Part shown: positions 15,521-24,129 of the stretch, one piece after another
How positions within the stretch are numbered: the first letter of the stretch is position 1
Layout: each line of letters starts with the position of its first letter
From: Halobacillus litoralis
GTDB lineage: Bacteria > Bacillota > Bacilli > Bacillales > Halobacillaceae
DNA length: 64,000 nt
Assembly: GCF_009856415.1 (NCBI RefSeq)
Contig: NZ_WMEZ01000001.1
Span: forward strand, 1,016,063 to 1,080,062
Reading direction: 5' to 3'
The notes under the pieces: generated by a model
The model's database searches: none
Told to the model about the DNA's origin: nothing
The model's input: only the letters and a program-made list of their open reading frames with translations
Position numbers and translations under genes: made by a program

Positions 15521-16464
15521 GAGGTTTCCTCCATCTCGCTCCAATATCTTCTTGCGGCACATAATTCTTTTTCGTATACGGTTCCTTCCAAATCAATGAT
15601 TTCAATGCTCTTTCCAACGTTCGGTGAATGAAGCATCTTGTTGTCTCCATAGTAAAAGCCGACGTGGTGGATGTTTCCTTGTCCTTCTTCGAAAGCAAAA
15701 AACAGAAGATCCCCCACACGAAGATCATCCAAGGCTACGTGCTCTCCACTTTTCGCCTGGTCTGTGGCGTCTCTTGGAATTTCGTAATGAAAAGCTTTAT
15801 GCATATTGTAAGCAAAGCCGGAGCAGTCGTATCCGAAAGCACTCATCCCTCCCCAAAAATAGGGAAGGCCGACAAAAGCTTCTCCTGACCGGATGAGATC
15901 TTCTCCACTTCCTTTTGCCTTTCTTTCCTCTTTCGTTTGGACCGCCACATCTTCTGAAACCAAATATCCAACCCCATCTGGATAAAGGACTTTTACATAG
16001 GTATCGTTTTCCTCCAGGACAGGGAGGGCCGTTAAATAACTCACTTCCATGAGCGGTTCCTCTGCACCATTAGAAAGCCATGCTTGCTTTTTATGTACAA
16101 CCGCCTGTTTGTTTGTATACCATTCGTCTTCCCTTATTTCGACTAGCTGACTTACCGGTATAAACCCAGGGTAACCTCGCTTGTCTTTCTTGGAAGGCTG
16201 GGAGGGAACCACAACTTTTGCCCAGTCATCCAGCCACTCGTCTACCCAAACTTCTTCGCCTAACAGAAGTTGGGATTGAACAAGGTTCTCATCACACAGT
16301 TCGCGTTTTTGATCGTCATTCAGGACCTTCAGCCAGTCTCTCATAGAAGCTGATGATGTAAGTGACGTTTGATCCAGTTCCCTGGGAGAATCCGGTGCTG
16401 TCCAAAGTGTCGCTACAGGAACGCGTATGACTCTCTTTTCAATGGTTTCATTTTTATATGTCAA
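15517..16464 (-). CDS. ykfC: Gamma-D-glutamyl-L-diamino acid endopeptidase, NlpC/P60 (YkfC-like)
   Basis: 315 residues. N-terminal SH3-like domains (about 10-190) precede an NlpC/P60 catalytic domain. The cysteine is in FGYDCSGFAYNMHKAF, the histidine in GNIHHVGFYYGDNKML, and the third polar residue follows in LHSPNVG. There is no signal peptide, in keeping with YkfC, which acts in the cytoplasm on imported L-Ala-gamma-D-Glu-diamino acid peptides. The start is TTG 16464 with GGAGG 8 bases away. It sits between the epimerase and ATPase genes as in B. subtilis. Confidence 0.92.
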   Translation of the reverse strand: MTYKNETIEKRVIRVPVATLWTAPDSPRELDQTSLTSSASMRDWLKVLNDDQKRELCDENLVQSQLLLGEEVWVDEWLDDWAKVVVPSQPSKKDKRGYPGFIPVSQLVEIREDEWYTNKQAVVHKKQAWLSNGAEEPLMEVSYLTALPVLEENDTYVKVLYPDGVGYLVSEDVAVQTKEERKAKGSGEDLIRSGEAFVGLPYFWGGMSAFGYDCSGFAYNMHKAFHYEIPRDATDQAKSGEHVALDDLRVGDLLFFAFEEGQGNIHHVGFYYGDNKMLHSPNVGKSIEIIDLEGTVYEKELCAARRYWSEMEETS

Positions 16465-16493
16465 CGTGTTGACCTCCTTCTATAGACATGTAC

Positions 16494-17591
16494 TTATATG
16501 TTTACGGTCTGTTCGGTGTTGACGTTGATCAGCCCCAAACCGAAACCTTCCGGAAACGTAAGCGTGGATTTGTTATACTGGACTCCGCCATCAATCGGGT
16601 CATCCGTAAGCATCAATGGCGCGTCAAAGTCTACCCTTGTAACATTGTTTTGACTTGCTGCAAAATGAGCGGCTGCCGTAATTCCGAGTTTTGTTTCAAT
16701 CATACTGCCGACCATGCATTCCACTCCATACGCTTCAGCCAGATGGTTGATTTTTACGGCTTGGTGGATACCACCGGATTTCATCAGTTTGATATTGATC
16801 AAATCGGCGCTCCTTGTCTCCAAGATCCTCCTTGCGTCTGTGGGACTGAAAACACTCTCATCAGCCATGATCGGTGTGTAGGTATGATCGGTGACTTGTT
16901 TCATCCCTTCTATGTTTTTGGCATGGACTGGCTGTTCCACCAATTCTATAGGGAGATGATGGTCTTCCATTTTACGGATCGCATAAATGGCTTCTTTCGG
17001 GGACCATCCTTGATTGGCATCGAGTCTGATCCGAACCCCCTCACCTGCTCGTGTATGAATGGTCTGAATTCGTTCGATATCTTTTTCAATCGTATCTTTT
17101 CCTACTTTTACCTTTAAGATCTTGAATCCGTTCCTGACATAACGGGCAGCGTCTTCCGCCATTTCTTCCGGGTCGTTCACACTGACCGTATAATCGGTTT
17201 CCAACTCGCTCTTCGATCCGCCCAGCAATTGATAGACGGGGAGATGATAGATTTTTCCTAAGAGGTCATGTAAAGCTATATCCACAGCCGCTTTGGCACT
17301 TGTATTCCCAATGCAGCAGTCCTGCAGCCTCTTGAAAAGATCCTCTCTGTATGTGATATCCTTTCCGAGCAAAACAGGAGTGATGATTTTCTTTATCGTA
17401 TGATCAATACTTGTTAAACTCTCTCCCGTAATCACAACTGTTGGCGGAGCTTCTCCCCACCCTATGGTCCCATCCTCACCTGTCACTTTCACGTAAATGG
17501 ACTCCGCAACAGTCACCGTACGTAAAGCGGTTTTGAATGGGGTATGTAAAGGAATCGCCACCGGATACGTTTCAATCGACTGAATTCTCAT
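16494..17591 (-). CDS. ykfB: L-Ala-D/L-Glu epimerase (YkfB-like, enolase superfamily)
   Basis: 365 residues, muconate-lactonising subgroup of the enolase superfamily. Active-site elements are ILKVKVGKD (KxK base), RLDANQGW, ELVEQPV and IMADESV (metal ligands D, E, D), and NIKLMKSGG (second lysine). It epimerises the glutamate of L-Ala-D-Glu released from murein peptides so ordinary peptidases can finish degradation. It is in the operon 17 bp after ykfA. Length and motif order are typical. Confidence 0.93.
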   Translation of the reverse strand: MRIQSIETYPVAIPLHTPFKTALRTVTVAESIYVKVTGEDGTIGWGEAPPTVVITGESLTSIDHTIKKIITPVLLGKDITYREDLFKRLQDCCIGNTSAKAAVDIALHDLLGKIYHLPVYQLLGGSKSELETDYTVSVNDPEEMAEDAARYVRNGFKILKVKVGKDTIEKDIERIQTIHTRAGEGVRIRLDANQGWSPKEAIYAIRKMEDHHLPIELVEQPVHAKNIEGMKQVTDHTYTPIMADESVFSPTDARRILETRSADLINIKLMKSGGIHQAVKINHLAEAYGVECMVGSMIETKLGITAAAHFAASQNNVTRVDFDAPLMLTDDPIDGGVQYNKSTLTFPEGFGLGLINVNTEQTVNI

Positions 17592-17607
17592 GATCCTCCA
17601 CCTTTCT

Positions 17608-18519
17608 TTAGTAGACTCCTGGTTGTATCATCAAGGATTTCTTGTGACTAGATAACACGGCGTCTGTTCCAAACGGAATACTGTAATGGGGCAGACAATG
17701 CCCCATTTTAAACCCCGCGATCACAGGCTTATTCAATTGAGAAAAATAGTCTTCGAAAACCTGTGACAAAGTTAAGCCATCTTCTGTTTCCGATCCACTA
17801 AAGTCTCCAAGAATGATCCCAGCCGCATCTTCAAGTTTGCCTGCAAGCTTCAATTGATTGAAAAAGGAATCCAAACGGTAGGGTTGCTCTCCGACATCTT
17901 CCATGAGCAGCAATTTCCCCTTTGTATCAATCTCGTATGGCGTGCCCATTCCATTTACTAGTAAAGAAAGATTTCCACCCACCACTTCACCTGATGCTTC
18001 CCCTTCTGCAATGACCTCTAACGGAGAAAGACGCTCGTCGTAATGGATCACCTCAGGCTCCAACAGCTGCTGAAACATTTTTTCTGATTCCGTATCAAAG
18101 TCTTCTTTGCCATTATCCGAACAAAGCATAGGTCCATGAAAAGTAACCAGTCCTGTTTCCTGACGAATAGCGGTATGTAAACATGTGATATCACTATAGC
18201 CCCAAAAAATTTTAGGGTTTGCTTTTACTGTTGCGTAATCAATGGTTGAAACAATTCTTCCTGTTCCGTATCCCCCGCCAGCACAAAAGATGGCAGCAAC
18301 GTCAGGGTCTTGAAACATCTGATGGAAGTCTTCCAATCTTTCTTCATCATTTCCTGCTAGATAGCCATGTTTTTCCTTTACATGATCTCCCAGTTTCACT
18401 TTCAAGCCTAAGCTTTCCAGAAAAGAAAGGCCTTTGTCTAAATTTTTAAGATCCGGGGGACTTGCCGGGGCTATGACCCCAACGGTATCCCCCTGGTTCA
18501 ACCTTTCCGGCTTCATCAT
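17608..18519 (-). CDS. ykfA: LD-carboxypeptidase, S66 family (YkfA-like)
   Basis: About 303 residues. The S66 triad is visible: serine in FWGYSDITCLH, glutamate in LLMEDVGEQPYRLD, and histidine in MGHCLPHYSIPFG. These cytoplasmic enzymes cut the L-diamino acid-D-Ala bond of murein tetrapeptides; YkfA is reported to be involved in cell-wall peptide recycling. Four consecutive ATG codons follow GGAGGA. ATG 18519 is chosen for a 7-base spacing; 18525 would be too close. An RNA hairpin (18540) lies between dppE and this gene. Confidence 0.9.
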   Translation of the reverse strand: MMKPERLNQGDTVGVIAPASPPDLKNLDKGLSFLESLGLKVKLGDHVKEKHGYLAGNDEERLEDFHQMFQDPDVAAIFCAGGGYGTGRIVSTIDYATVKANPKIFWGYSDITCLHTAIRQETGLVTFHGPMLCSDNGKEDFDTESEKMFQQLLEPEVIHYDERLSPLEVIAEGEASGEVVGGNLSLLVNGMGTPYEIDTKGKLLLMEDVGEQPYRLDSFFNQLKLAGKLEDAAGIILGDFSGSETEDGLTLSQVFEDYFSQLNKPVIAGFKMGHCLPHYSIPFGTDAVLSSHKKSLMIQPGVY

Positions 18520-18539
18520 CATCATTCCTCCAATGAAGG

Positions 18540-18566
18540 AAAAGAGGCGAAAGAATCGCCTCTTTT
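18540..18566 (-). terminator. Intercistronic hairpin between dppE and ykfA
   Basis: A 10-bp stem, AAAAGAGGCG/CGCCTCTTTT, around a 7-base loop with only TTTT after it on the minus strand. It probably acts as a partial terminator or mRNA stabiliser, setting the binding protein apart from the ykf genes. Confidence 0.6.
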
Positions 18567-18576
18567 CAAAGAAAAT

Positions 18577-20205
18577 CTATTGTTTGTCTGCCCACTTCAA
18601 CTCAAGGTAACCGACAGGGTGACGAACGATATCCGACACGCTGTCTTTCTCAAGAACGACCTGGTTATAGAAATGAACAGGGAAAATCGGCATCTCTTCA
18701 AATAGCACTTTCTCTGCTTCGTACATCAATTCCCAACGCTTTTCTTCATCCGCTTCATTTTTAGCATCGGCAATCAGCTGATCGTATTCCTCATTGGACC
18801 AACCTGTACGGTTCATCGAAGAATCCGTCGTGAAGCTCTCAAGGAAATTGATTGGATCAGCATAGTCAGCTAAGAAAGAACTTCTGGAAAGTTGGTGTTC
18901 CAATGCTTTTTGTGCTTCAAGGAAGACGTTCCATTCCGCATTCTCCAACGTCACTTCTACGCCAAGATTTTCTTTGAACATTTGTTGGATGGCTTCTGCA
19001 ATTTTCTTATTGTCCTCGCTCGTGTTGTAGGAAAGGGTGATGGCTGGAAGTTCGTCATACCCTTCCTCCTCCATTCCTTCTTCAAGCAATTGCTTGGCTT
19101 CTTCTACATTCGGTTCTACAAGCTTTCCATTGTGTTCACGGAAATCTTCCCCAGATGGACTTTCAAAACCATAAGAGACAAATCCATACGCGGGTTCTTC
19201 TTTATTTTTCGTCACATAATCAACGATTTCCTGCTGATTCACACTCATAGCAAGAGCTTTTCTTATCTTCTTGTTCTGGAAAGGCTCTTCGTTTACATTA
19301 AAACGGTAGAAGGCCGTACCTGCCTGTTCCTGGATCGATACTTCTTCACTATCTAACAGCTGCTCAGCCATATCAGACGGAATATTGGAAGTATCAAGCT
19401 CCCCGCTCTCATACATTTGGTATTCCGTATTGGTATCATTCACCATCGCCCAGTGAACTTCATCAAGCTTCACCGTCTCTTTATCCCAATACTCTTCATT
19501 CTTCTTCATAAGCATTTCACTGTCGTGCTTCCATTCTGCCAATGCGAATGGACCGTTTCCTACAAAGCTGTCAGCTTCAGCAAACCACTCTGGATTTTCT
19601 GTAGCTACAGACTCATTGATTGGGAAAAACGCAGGGTTTGATATGATATTCAAGAAATATCCTGTCGGTGCACTCAAGGTAACTTTCAACTCTTTGTCAT
19701 TCACCGCTTCCACCATCACATCATCAGCAGAACCTTCTCCATTGTTGAAGGCTTCTCCACCTTCAATGAAATAACCAAGGAATGCTGCTGGTGACGCCGT
19801 TTCAGGATCAAGAAGACGTTTCCACGCAAACTCGTAGTCTCCGGCTGTCACGTCATCTCCGTTCGACCATTTGGCATTGTCACGGATGAAGAACGTATAT
19901 TCCTTCCCATCTTCAGAGATTTCCCATTTCTCAGCGGTTGCCGGTTCTGGCGTGTGGTCTTTACCAAGACGCGTCAGACCCTCCATCAAATTGTTTAACG
20001 CATTCCAGGAAACCGCATCAAATCCTTGAGATGGATCGAAGGATGTCGGCTCCTCTCCGTTATTCAGCAAAAGCGTTTTGGTTCCAGAATCACTTTCTCC
20101 TTCAGAACCACCCTCATCATTTTCTCCTGCACTTTCAGAAGCTGTACATGCGGCTAATACAAATACAAGTAGAACCCCCAATAAAATTGTCCACCATTTT
20201 TTCAT
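18577..20205 (-). CDS. dppE: Peptide ABC transporter substrate-binding lipoprotein (DppE-like)
   Basis: 542 residues. A lipoprotein signal peptide ends LLVFVLAACTASES (lipobox cysteine at about residue 23), followed by an acidic linker and an SBP family 5 domain (FDPSQGFDAVSW, YTFFIRDNAKWSNGDDVT, FYRFNVNEEPFQNKKIRKAL). It captures peptides at the outer face of the membrane for DppBCD/YkfD. ATG 20205 with GAGAGGAG upstream gives the proper signal peptide; the longer frame does not. It lies fifth in the operon, as in B. subtilis. Confidence 0.92.
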   Translation of the reverse strand: MKKWWTILLGVLLVFVLAACTASESAGENDEGGSEGESDSGTKTLLLNNGEEPTSFDPSQGFDAVSWNALNNLMEGLTRLGKDHTPEPATAEKWEISEDGKEYTFFIRDNAKWSNGDDVTAGDYEFAWKRLLDPETASPAAFLGYFIEGGEAFNNGEGSADDVMVEAVNDKELKVTLSAPTGYFLNIISNPAFFPINESVATENPEWFAEADSFVGNGPFALAEWKHDSEMLMKKNEEYWDKETVKLDEVHWAMVNDTNTEYQMYESGELDTSNIPSDMAEQLLDSEEVSIQEQAGTAFYRFNVNEEPFQNKKIRKALAMSVNQQEIVDYVTKNKEEPAYGFVSYGFESPSGEDFREHNGKLVEPNVEEAKQLLEEGMEEEGYDELPAITLSYNTSEDNKKIAEAIQQMFKENLGVEVTLENAEWNVFLEAQKALEHQLSRSSFLADYADPINFLESFTTDSSMNRTGWSNEEYDQLIADAKNEADEEKRWELMYEAEKVLFEEMPIFPVHFYNQVVLEKDSVSDIVRHPVGYLELKWADKQ

Positions 20206-20227
20206 GTTCGTTCTCCTCTCTATATGT

Positions 20228-21226
20228 TTAATAAGTTGATGCCATATATTTTTTTGCTCGCTCATCCTGCAGCCAACAGTCCACGTCATGTGTCCTGCTC
20301 AACTCCGAATGAAACGGGTAAACCTTTGTACAAACTTCCATGGCCATTGGACACCTTGCAGCAAATGGACATCCTTCCGGTGGCGAAAACAAATCCGGAG
20401 GTGTTCCGTCAATCGGTATCAATTTTTCTCCTTTTTGGTCCAAACGGGGTACAGAGTGAAGCAGACCCCTGGTATAAGGATGCTGCGGCGTGTAAAAGAT
20501 TTCTTTCCTTGTCCCTGTTTCGATGACTTTTCCGGCATACATGACCGCAATGCGATTGGCTATTTTAGCGACAACCCCTAAATCATGCGTGATGAGGATA
20601 ATGGAAACACCGGTCTGTTTCTGTATTTTTTGAAACAGCTGAAGGATCTGAGCCTGGATGGTGACATCTAAAGCAGTTGTCGGTTCATCGGCAATCAAAA
20701 GTTCAGGATCACAGATCAGTGCCATCGCAATCACGATTCGCTGGCGCATGCCGCCACTGAATTCGTGAGGGTACTGTTTCATACGTTCGATAGGGTTGGG
20801 GATTCCGACAAGGGTAAGCATTTCCATCGCCTGCTTATCTGCTTCTTTCCTAGAAATGGAGCGGTGTTGGCGAAGCCCCTCTGTCAACTGGTCCCCAACG
20901 GTCAAGGTTGGATTCAAGGCCGTCATGGGATCCTGGAAAATCATCGATATGTCCACCCCGCGGATTTTCCTTACTTCCTTGTCCGAAAGCTGAGTCATAT
21001 CCCGCCCCTTGAAAAGAATGGATCCGTCCTTGATTTCACCTGGAGGTGTTGGAATGAGGCGCATGATACTGTTCGCCGTGACACTCTTTCCACAACCGGA
21101 CTCCCCGACAATGGCAAGGGTTTCCCCGCGATATAGTTCTAAATTCACGCCGCGCACGGCCTGTACCTCTCCCCCGAAGGTTTTGAAAGACACATGCAGG
21201 TCACGGATGTCCAAGATTTTTTCCAT
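20228..21226 (-). CDS. dppD: Dipeptide ABC transporter ATP-binding protein (DppD-like)
   Basis: 332 residues. Walker A is [18 protein letters not shown], the signature is [15 protein letters not shown], Walker B is [12 protein letters not shown], and there is a C-terminal peptide-transporter domain with [16 protein letters not shown], whose cysteines may bind an Fe-S cluster as reported in related proteins. It hydrolyses ATP for the DppBC permease. The gene follows dppC by 6 bp and precedes dppE by 22 bp. Confidence 0.92.
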   Translation of the reverse strand: MEKILDIRDLHVSFKTFGGEVQAVRGVNLELYRGETLAIVGESGCGKSVTANSIMRLIPTPPGEIKDGSILFKGRDMTQLSDKEVRKIRGVDISMIFQDPMTALNPTLTVGDQLTEGLRQHRSISRKEADKQAMEMLTLVGIPNPIERMKQYPHEFSGGMRQRIVIAMALICDPELLIADEPTTALDVTIQAQILQLFQKIQKQTGVSIILITHDLGVVAKIANRIAVMYAGKVIETGTRKEIFYTPQHPYTRGLLHSVPRLDQKGEKLIPIDGTPPDLFSPPEGCPFAARCPMAMEVCTKVYPFHSELSRTHDVDCWLQDERAKKYMASTY

Positions 21227-21232
21227 TGATGT

Positions 21233-22189
21233 TTACCTCCTAAGCTTAGGATCAAGCGCATCCTGGAGACCATCTCCAAGAACGTTAAATGCGAACATGG
21301 TGGCTGAAATAAAAAAGGCAGGGAAGAAAAGACGCCACCAGTCGCCTGATAAAATGACACCCAGCGCATCATTGGCCATCATTCCCCAGCTTGCATAGGG
21401 AGATTGAATGCCTAATCCCAAAAAGCTTAAAAAAGCTTCGGCGAATATGGCTGTTGGCACAGTGAGCGTCATTTGTACGATAATCGGCCCCATCGTATTC
21501 GGCAGCAGATTCTTTTGAATGATCCGCTTCGTTTTCGCGCCGAAAGACTGGGAAGCCATGACAAATTCATTGTGTTTCAACTGCAATACCTGTCCTCTGA
21601 CAATTCGTGCCATACCAACCCAACCGGTAACGGTTAAAGCTATGATAATGGTCAAGAGGCTTGGTCCCATGACTACGAGCAGCAGGATGACAACGAGAAG
21701 GTAGGGCAGTCCATAAAGAATTTCGATGATCCGCATCATGATATTATCCGTGCGACCACCTTTATAACCAGACAGTCCTCCATAAGCGACCCCTATGAAA
21801 AAGTCGATCAAAGCAGCCATCAGTCCCACAAACAAGGAGATTCTAGCCCCGTACCATGTTCTTGTGAATACATCCCGTCCTAATTCATCTGTACCGAACC
21901 AATGGGTAAAGGACGGGGCCTGGTTTTGATTTGGCAGGTTTTGAGTATCCACATCGTGTGGGGAAATCCATGGTCCGATGACAGCCATGACCCCTAAGAC
22001 GATTAGAAAAATCAGACCTGACATGGCCAGTTTATTCTGACGGAGTCTCCTCCAGGCATCTTCCCAATAGGAAAGAGAAGGACGAACAACGGATTCCGCA
22101 TCTTCGGTGTTTTTCTCTTTCGGTTTAAACCATTCGTCGGGAATGGAAGAATGAGGCGTTTCTTCATTCTGTTTCTTCGCTGGAATCAC
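21233..22189 (-). CDS. dppC: Dipeptide ABC transporter permease (DppC-like)
   Basis: 318 residues and six membrane helices after a ~45-residue hydrophilic N-terminus. The permease signature is NEFVMASQSFGAKTKRIIQKNLLPN (EAA loop), and HWFGTDELGRDVFTRTWYGA is typical of DppC/OppC. The start is GTG 22189, one base after the dppB stop, with GGGGG upstream. It forms the channel with DppB. Confidence 0.92.
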   Translation of the reverse strand: MIPAKKQNEETPHSSIPDEWFKPKEKNTEDAESVVRPSLSYWEDAWRRLRQNKLAMSGLIFLIVLGVMAVIGPWISPHDVDTQNLPNQNQAPSFTHWFGTDELGRDVFTRTWYGARISLFVGLMAALIDFFIGVAYGGLSGYKGGRTDNIMMRIIEILYGLPYLLVVILLLVVMGPSLLTIIIALTVTGWVGMARIVRGQVLQLKHNEFVMASQSFGAKTKRIIQKNLLPNTMGPIIVQMTLTVPTAIFAEAFLSFLGLGIQSPYASWGMMANDALGVILSGDWWRLFFPAFFISATMFAFNVLGDGLQDALDPKLRR

Positions 22190-22190
22190 T

Positions 22191-23123
22191 TTACTTGCCC
22201 CCTTCTTTATGCAGCTTGATTCTAGGATCGAGAATTCCGTAAGCGATATCCACCAGGAACAACATCAGTACGAGGAAAGCACTGTAAAAAACGGTGGTTC
22301 CCATAATGACCGGGTAATCCCGCTGGTTGATCCCTTCAACGAAATACTTACCCATGCCGGGGATTGCGAAGATCTTTTCAATGACGAACGTACCTGTCAA
22401 GACCCCTGCAAGTAAGGTACCTAAAATGGTGACCACCGGCATGAGTGCATTCTTCAAGGCGTGCTTCACAATAATTTTGGCTGGTGATAACCCTTTGGCT
22501 CGTGCGGTCTTTATGTAATCCTGTGTTAACGTTTCAAGCATGCTCGACCTGGTCAAACGGGCGATAATTGCCATTGGACCGGTGGCAAGCGCAATGATCG
22601 GGAGCACCATATGTTGGGGACTGCTCCAAGTCGCAGCCGGAAGGACGCCCAAGTTGACGGCTAACTGTTGGATCAACAGGGTAGCTAATACAAAGTTAGG
22701 AATCGATATCCCGAGTACGGCGATGGTCATCGCTATGTAATCAATCACTCCATTGTGCTTCAATGCTGCAAAAACACCGAGGGCAACACCAGATATTAAC
22801 GCAATGAGGATCGTCCATATCCCTAACTCAGCGGATATTGGAAAGCCTCGGCCTAATAAAGTATTGACCGTCTCTGTTGGTTGTTTGATCGAAGGGCCGA
22901 AATCCAGCGTCACAATGGATTTCAAATACAAAGCATATTGCACAACTAACGGTTCATCCAAGTGATAGTGGGCCTCTAAATTCCTCTGTACGGCTTCATT
23001 GGTTGTCCGCTCTTCGTTGAACGGTGAACCCGGTAGTAAATTCATTAAGAAAAACGTAAGCGTTGCAATGATAAAAACAGTCACAATCATGTAAATGAAA
23101 CGTTTCAATATGTATTTCGCCAC
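22191..23123 (-). CDS. dppB: Dipeptide ABC transporter permease (DppB-like)
   Basis: 310 residues and six helices. It opens MAKYILKRFIYMIVTVFIIA, with LTQDYIKTARAKGLSPAKII as the EAA loop that contacts the ATPases, and FVIEKIFAIPGMGKYFVEGI near the C-terminus. It is a standard DppB/OppB protein. It follows dppA by 11 bp in the same transcript. Confidence 0.92.
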   Translation of the reverse strand: MAKYILKRFIYMIVTVFIIATLTFFLMNLLPGSPFNEERTTNEAVQRNLEAHYHLDEPLVVQYALYLKSIVTLDFGPSIKQPTETVNTLLGRGFPISAELGIWTILIALISGVALGVFAALKHNGVIDYIAMTIAVLGISIPNFVLATLLIQQLAVNLGVLPAATWSSPQHMVLPIIALATGPMAIIARLTRSSMLETLTQDYIKTARAKGLSPAKIIVKHALKNALMPVVTILGTLLAGVLTGTFVIEKIFAIPGMGKYFVEGINQRDYPVIMGTTVFYSAFLVLMLFLVDIAYGILDPRIKLHKEGGK

Positions 23124-23134
23124 GACTACTCCCC

Positions 23135-23959
23135 CTAGCTAGATGTTGTCTGCATGGCAAGCTCTGTCATGACAAGCATGGCTTGGTATGCTTCCACTAT
23201 GTTTTTGGCCTGAAACCTTACCGTTGTTGAATCCGGTTCGATTTCCGTACCAGGCATGAGATTTGCCCATTCCGCCTGGCCATAATTCATAAACTCAATC
23301 CTTAGAGTTGGATGCTCTGGTGGTACGAGCGGTTCGATTCGGTCTCGATTATGTATCGCTTCCGTCGTGCGTTTTTGCAAAAGTTCACCAGCCTTTTTCG
23401 GTGTCAAACTCTTCACCGCGGATCGAGAAATGGTTTCTTTCACCGGGGCTGTAACGATGTTCGGAATCAAGGCTTCTGCTTCCATTGCTGCACAGTCATC
23501 TCCGGCCACCATCAAAACAGGGACTCCATAATAACCGGCTACATAAGCATTAAAACCAAGTTCACCCACGGCAACATCATTTATGTAAAAATTGCGAACT
23601 CCAAAGCTCATCGAGTGTGATAGCACACCTTTTTGAGCCGCCCTCGCATGGTACCCGACAAAAATCGCTCCAGCATAAGATCCATCTAACCCTTGCATCA
23701 TCGACAGCGGTTTGACACTTCCTGTAATCAGTGTGGCATCCGGATGAATCTCATCAATCAGTAAATTGTTCATCTTTGAATGGCTGTCATTGACCAATAC
23801 TTCTTCGGCATGGTTTTGAAAGGCGGCTTCGATGACATGGTTCGTTTCTTGTGTCATGATCCTCCTTGCACGTTCATAATTGTGCTCCGAAGAATCAACA
23901 AAGGTGTAATCAGGTATTCCCGTTATTCCCTCCATGTCGACGGAGAGGTACAACTTCAT
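23135..23959 (-). CDS. dppA: D-aminopeptidase DppA (M55 family)
   Basis: 274 residues, the same length as the B. subtilis enzyme. The zinc site SxDxEG is present as LSVDMEGITG. Further landmarks are VLVNDSHSKMNNLLI, MQGLDGSYAGAIFVGYHARA, LSHSMSF and VLMVAGDDCAAMEAE. DppA is a decameric zinc peptidase that removes D-amino acids such as D-Ala from short peptides. It is the first gene of the nine-gene operon. ATG 23959 follows AAAAGGGG; an upstream ATG would run into the CodY-like box. Expression is probably controlled by the CodY-like box 31 bases upstream. Confidence 0.93.
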   Translation of the reverse strand: MKLYLSVDMEGITGIPDYTFVDSSEHNYERARRIMTQETNHVIEAAFQNHAEEVLVNDSHSKMNNLLIDEIHPDATLITGSVKPLSMMQGLDGSYAGAIFVGYHARAAQKGVLSHSMSFGVRNFYINDVAVGELGFNAYVAGYYGVPVLMVAGDDCAAMEAEALIPNIVTAPVKETISRSAVKSLTPKKAGELLQKRTTEAIHNRDRIEPLVPPEHPTLRIEFMNYGQAEWANLMPGTEIEPDSTTVRFQAKNIVEAYQAMLVMTELAMQTTSS

Positions 23960-23989
23960 GAAAATCATCCCCTTTTTGGTAATATTGTT

Positions 23990-24004
23990 AATTTTCATAA
24001 AATT
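23990..24004 (-). promoter_or_regulatory. CodY-box-like operator of the dpp-ykf operon
   Basis: AATTTTCATAAAATT matches the CodY consensus AATTTTCWGAAAATT at 14 of 15 positions. It lies 31-45 bases upstream of the dppA start codon, so bound CodY would block early transcription. The dpp operon of B. subtilis is a classical CodY target (established); use of this site here is inferred. Confidence 0.7.
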
Positions 24005-24095
24005 TTACCAGTCGATGACAAATTTTGCAATAGGACTCTTACTCTACTTCCATTTAAAGCGCAAAAGTTCCAAGGCCTCTCGAAGCGCTCACACA

Positions 24096-24129
24096 ACAAA
24101 AAAACCTGGAGTCAGGACTCCAGGTTTCA
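24096..24129 (-). terminator. Terminator of the MurE-like gene
   Basis: AAACCTGGAGTC pairs with GACTCCAGGTTT around a 2-base loop, followed on the minus strand by TTTTTTT. It begins at the stop codon and separates the ligase gene from the dpp operon. Confidence 0.88.
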
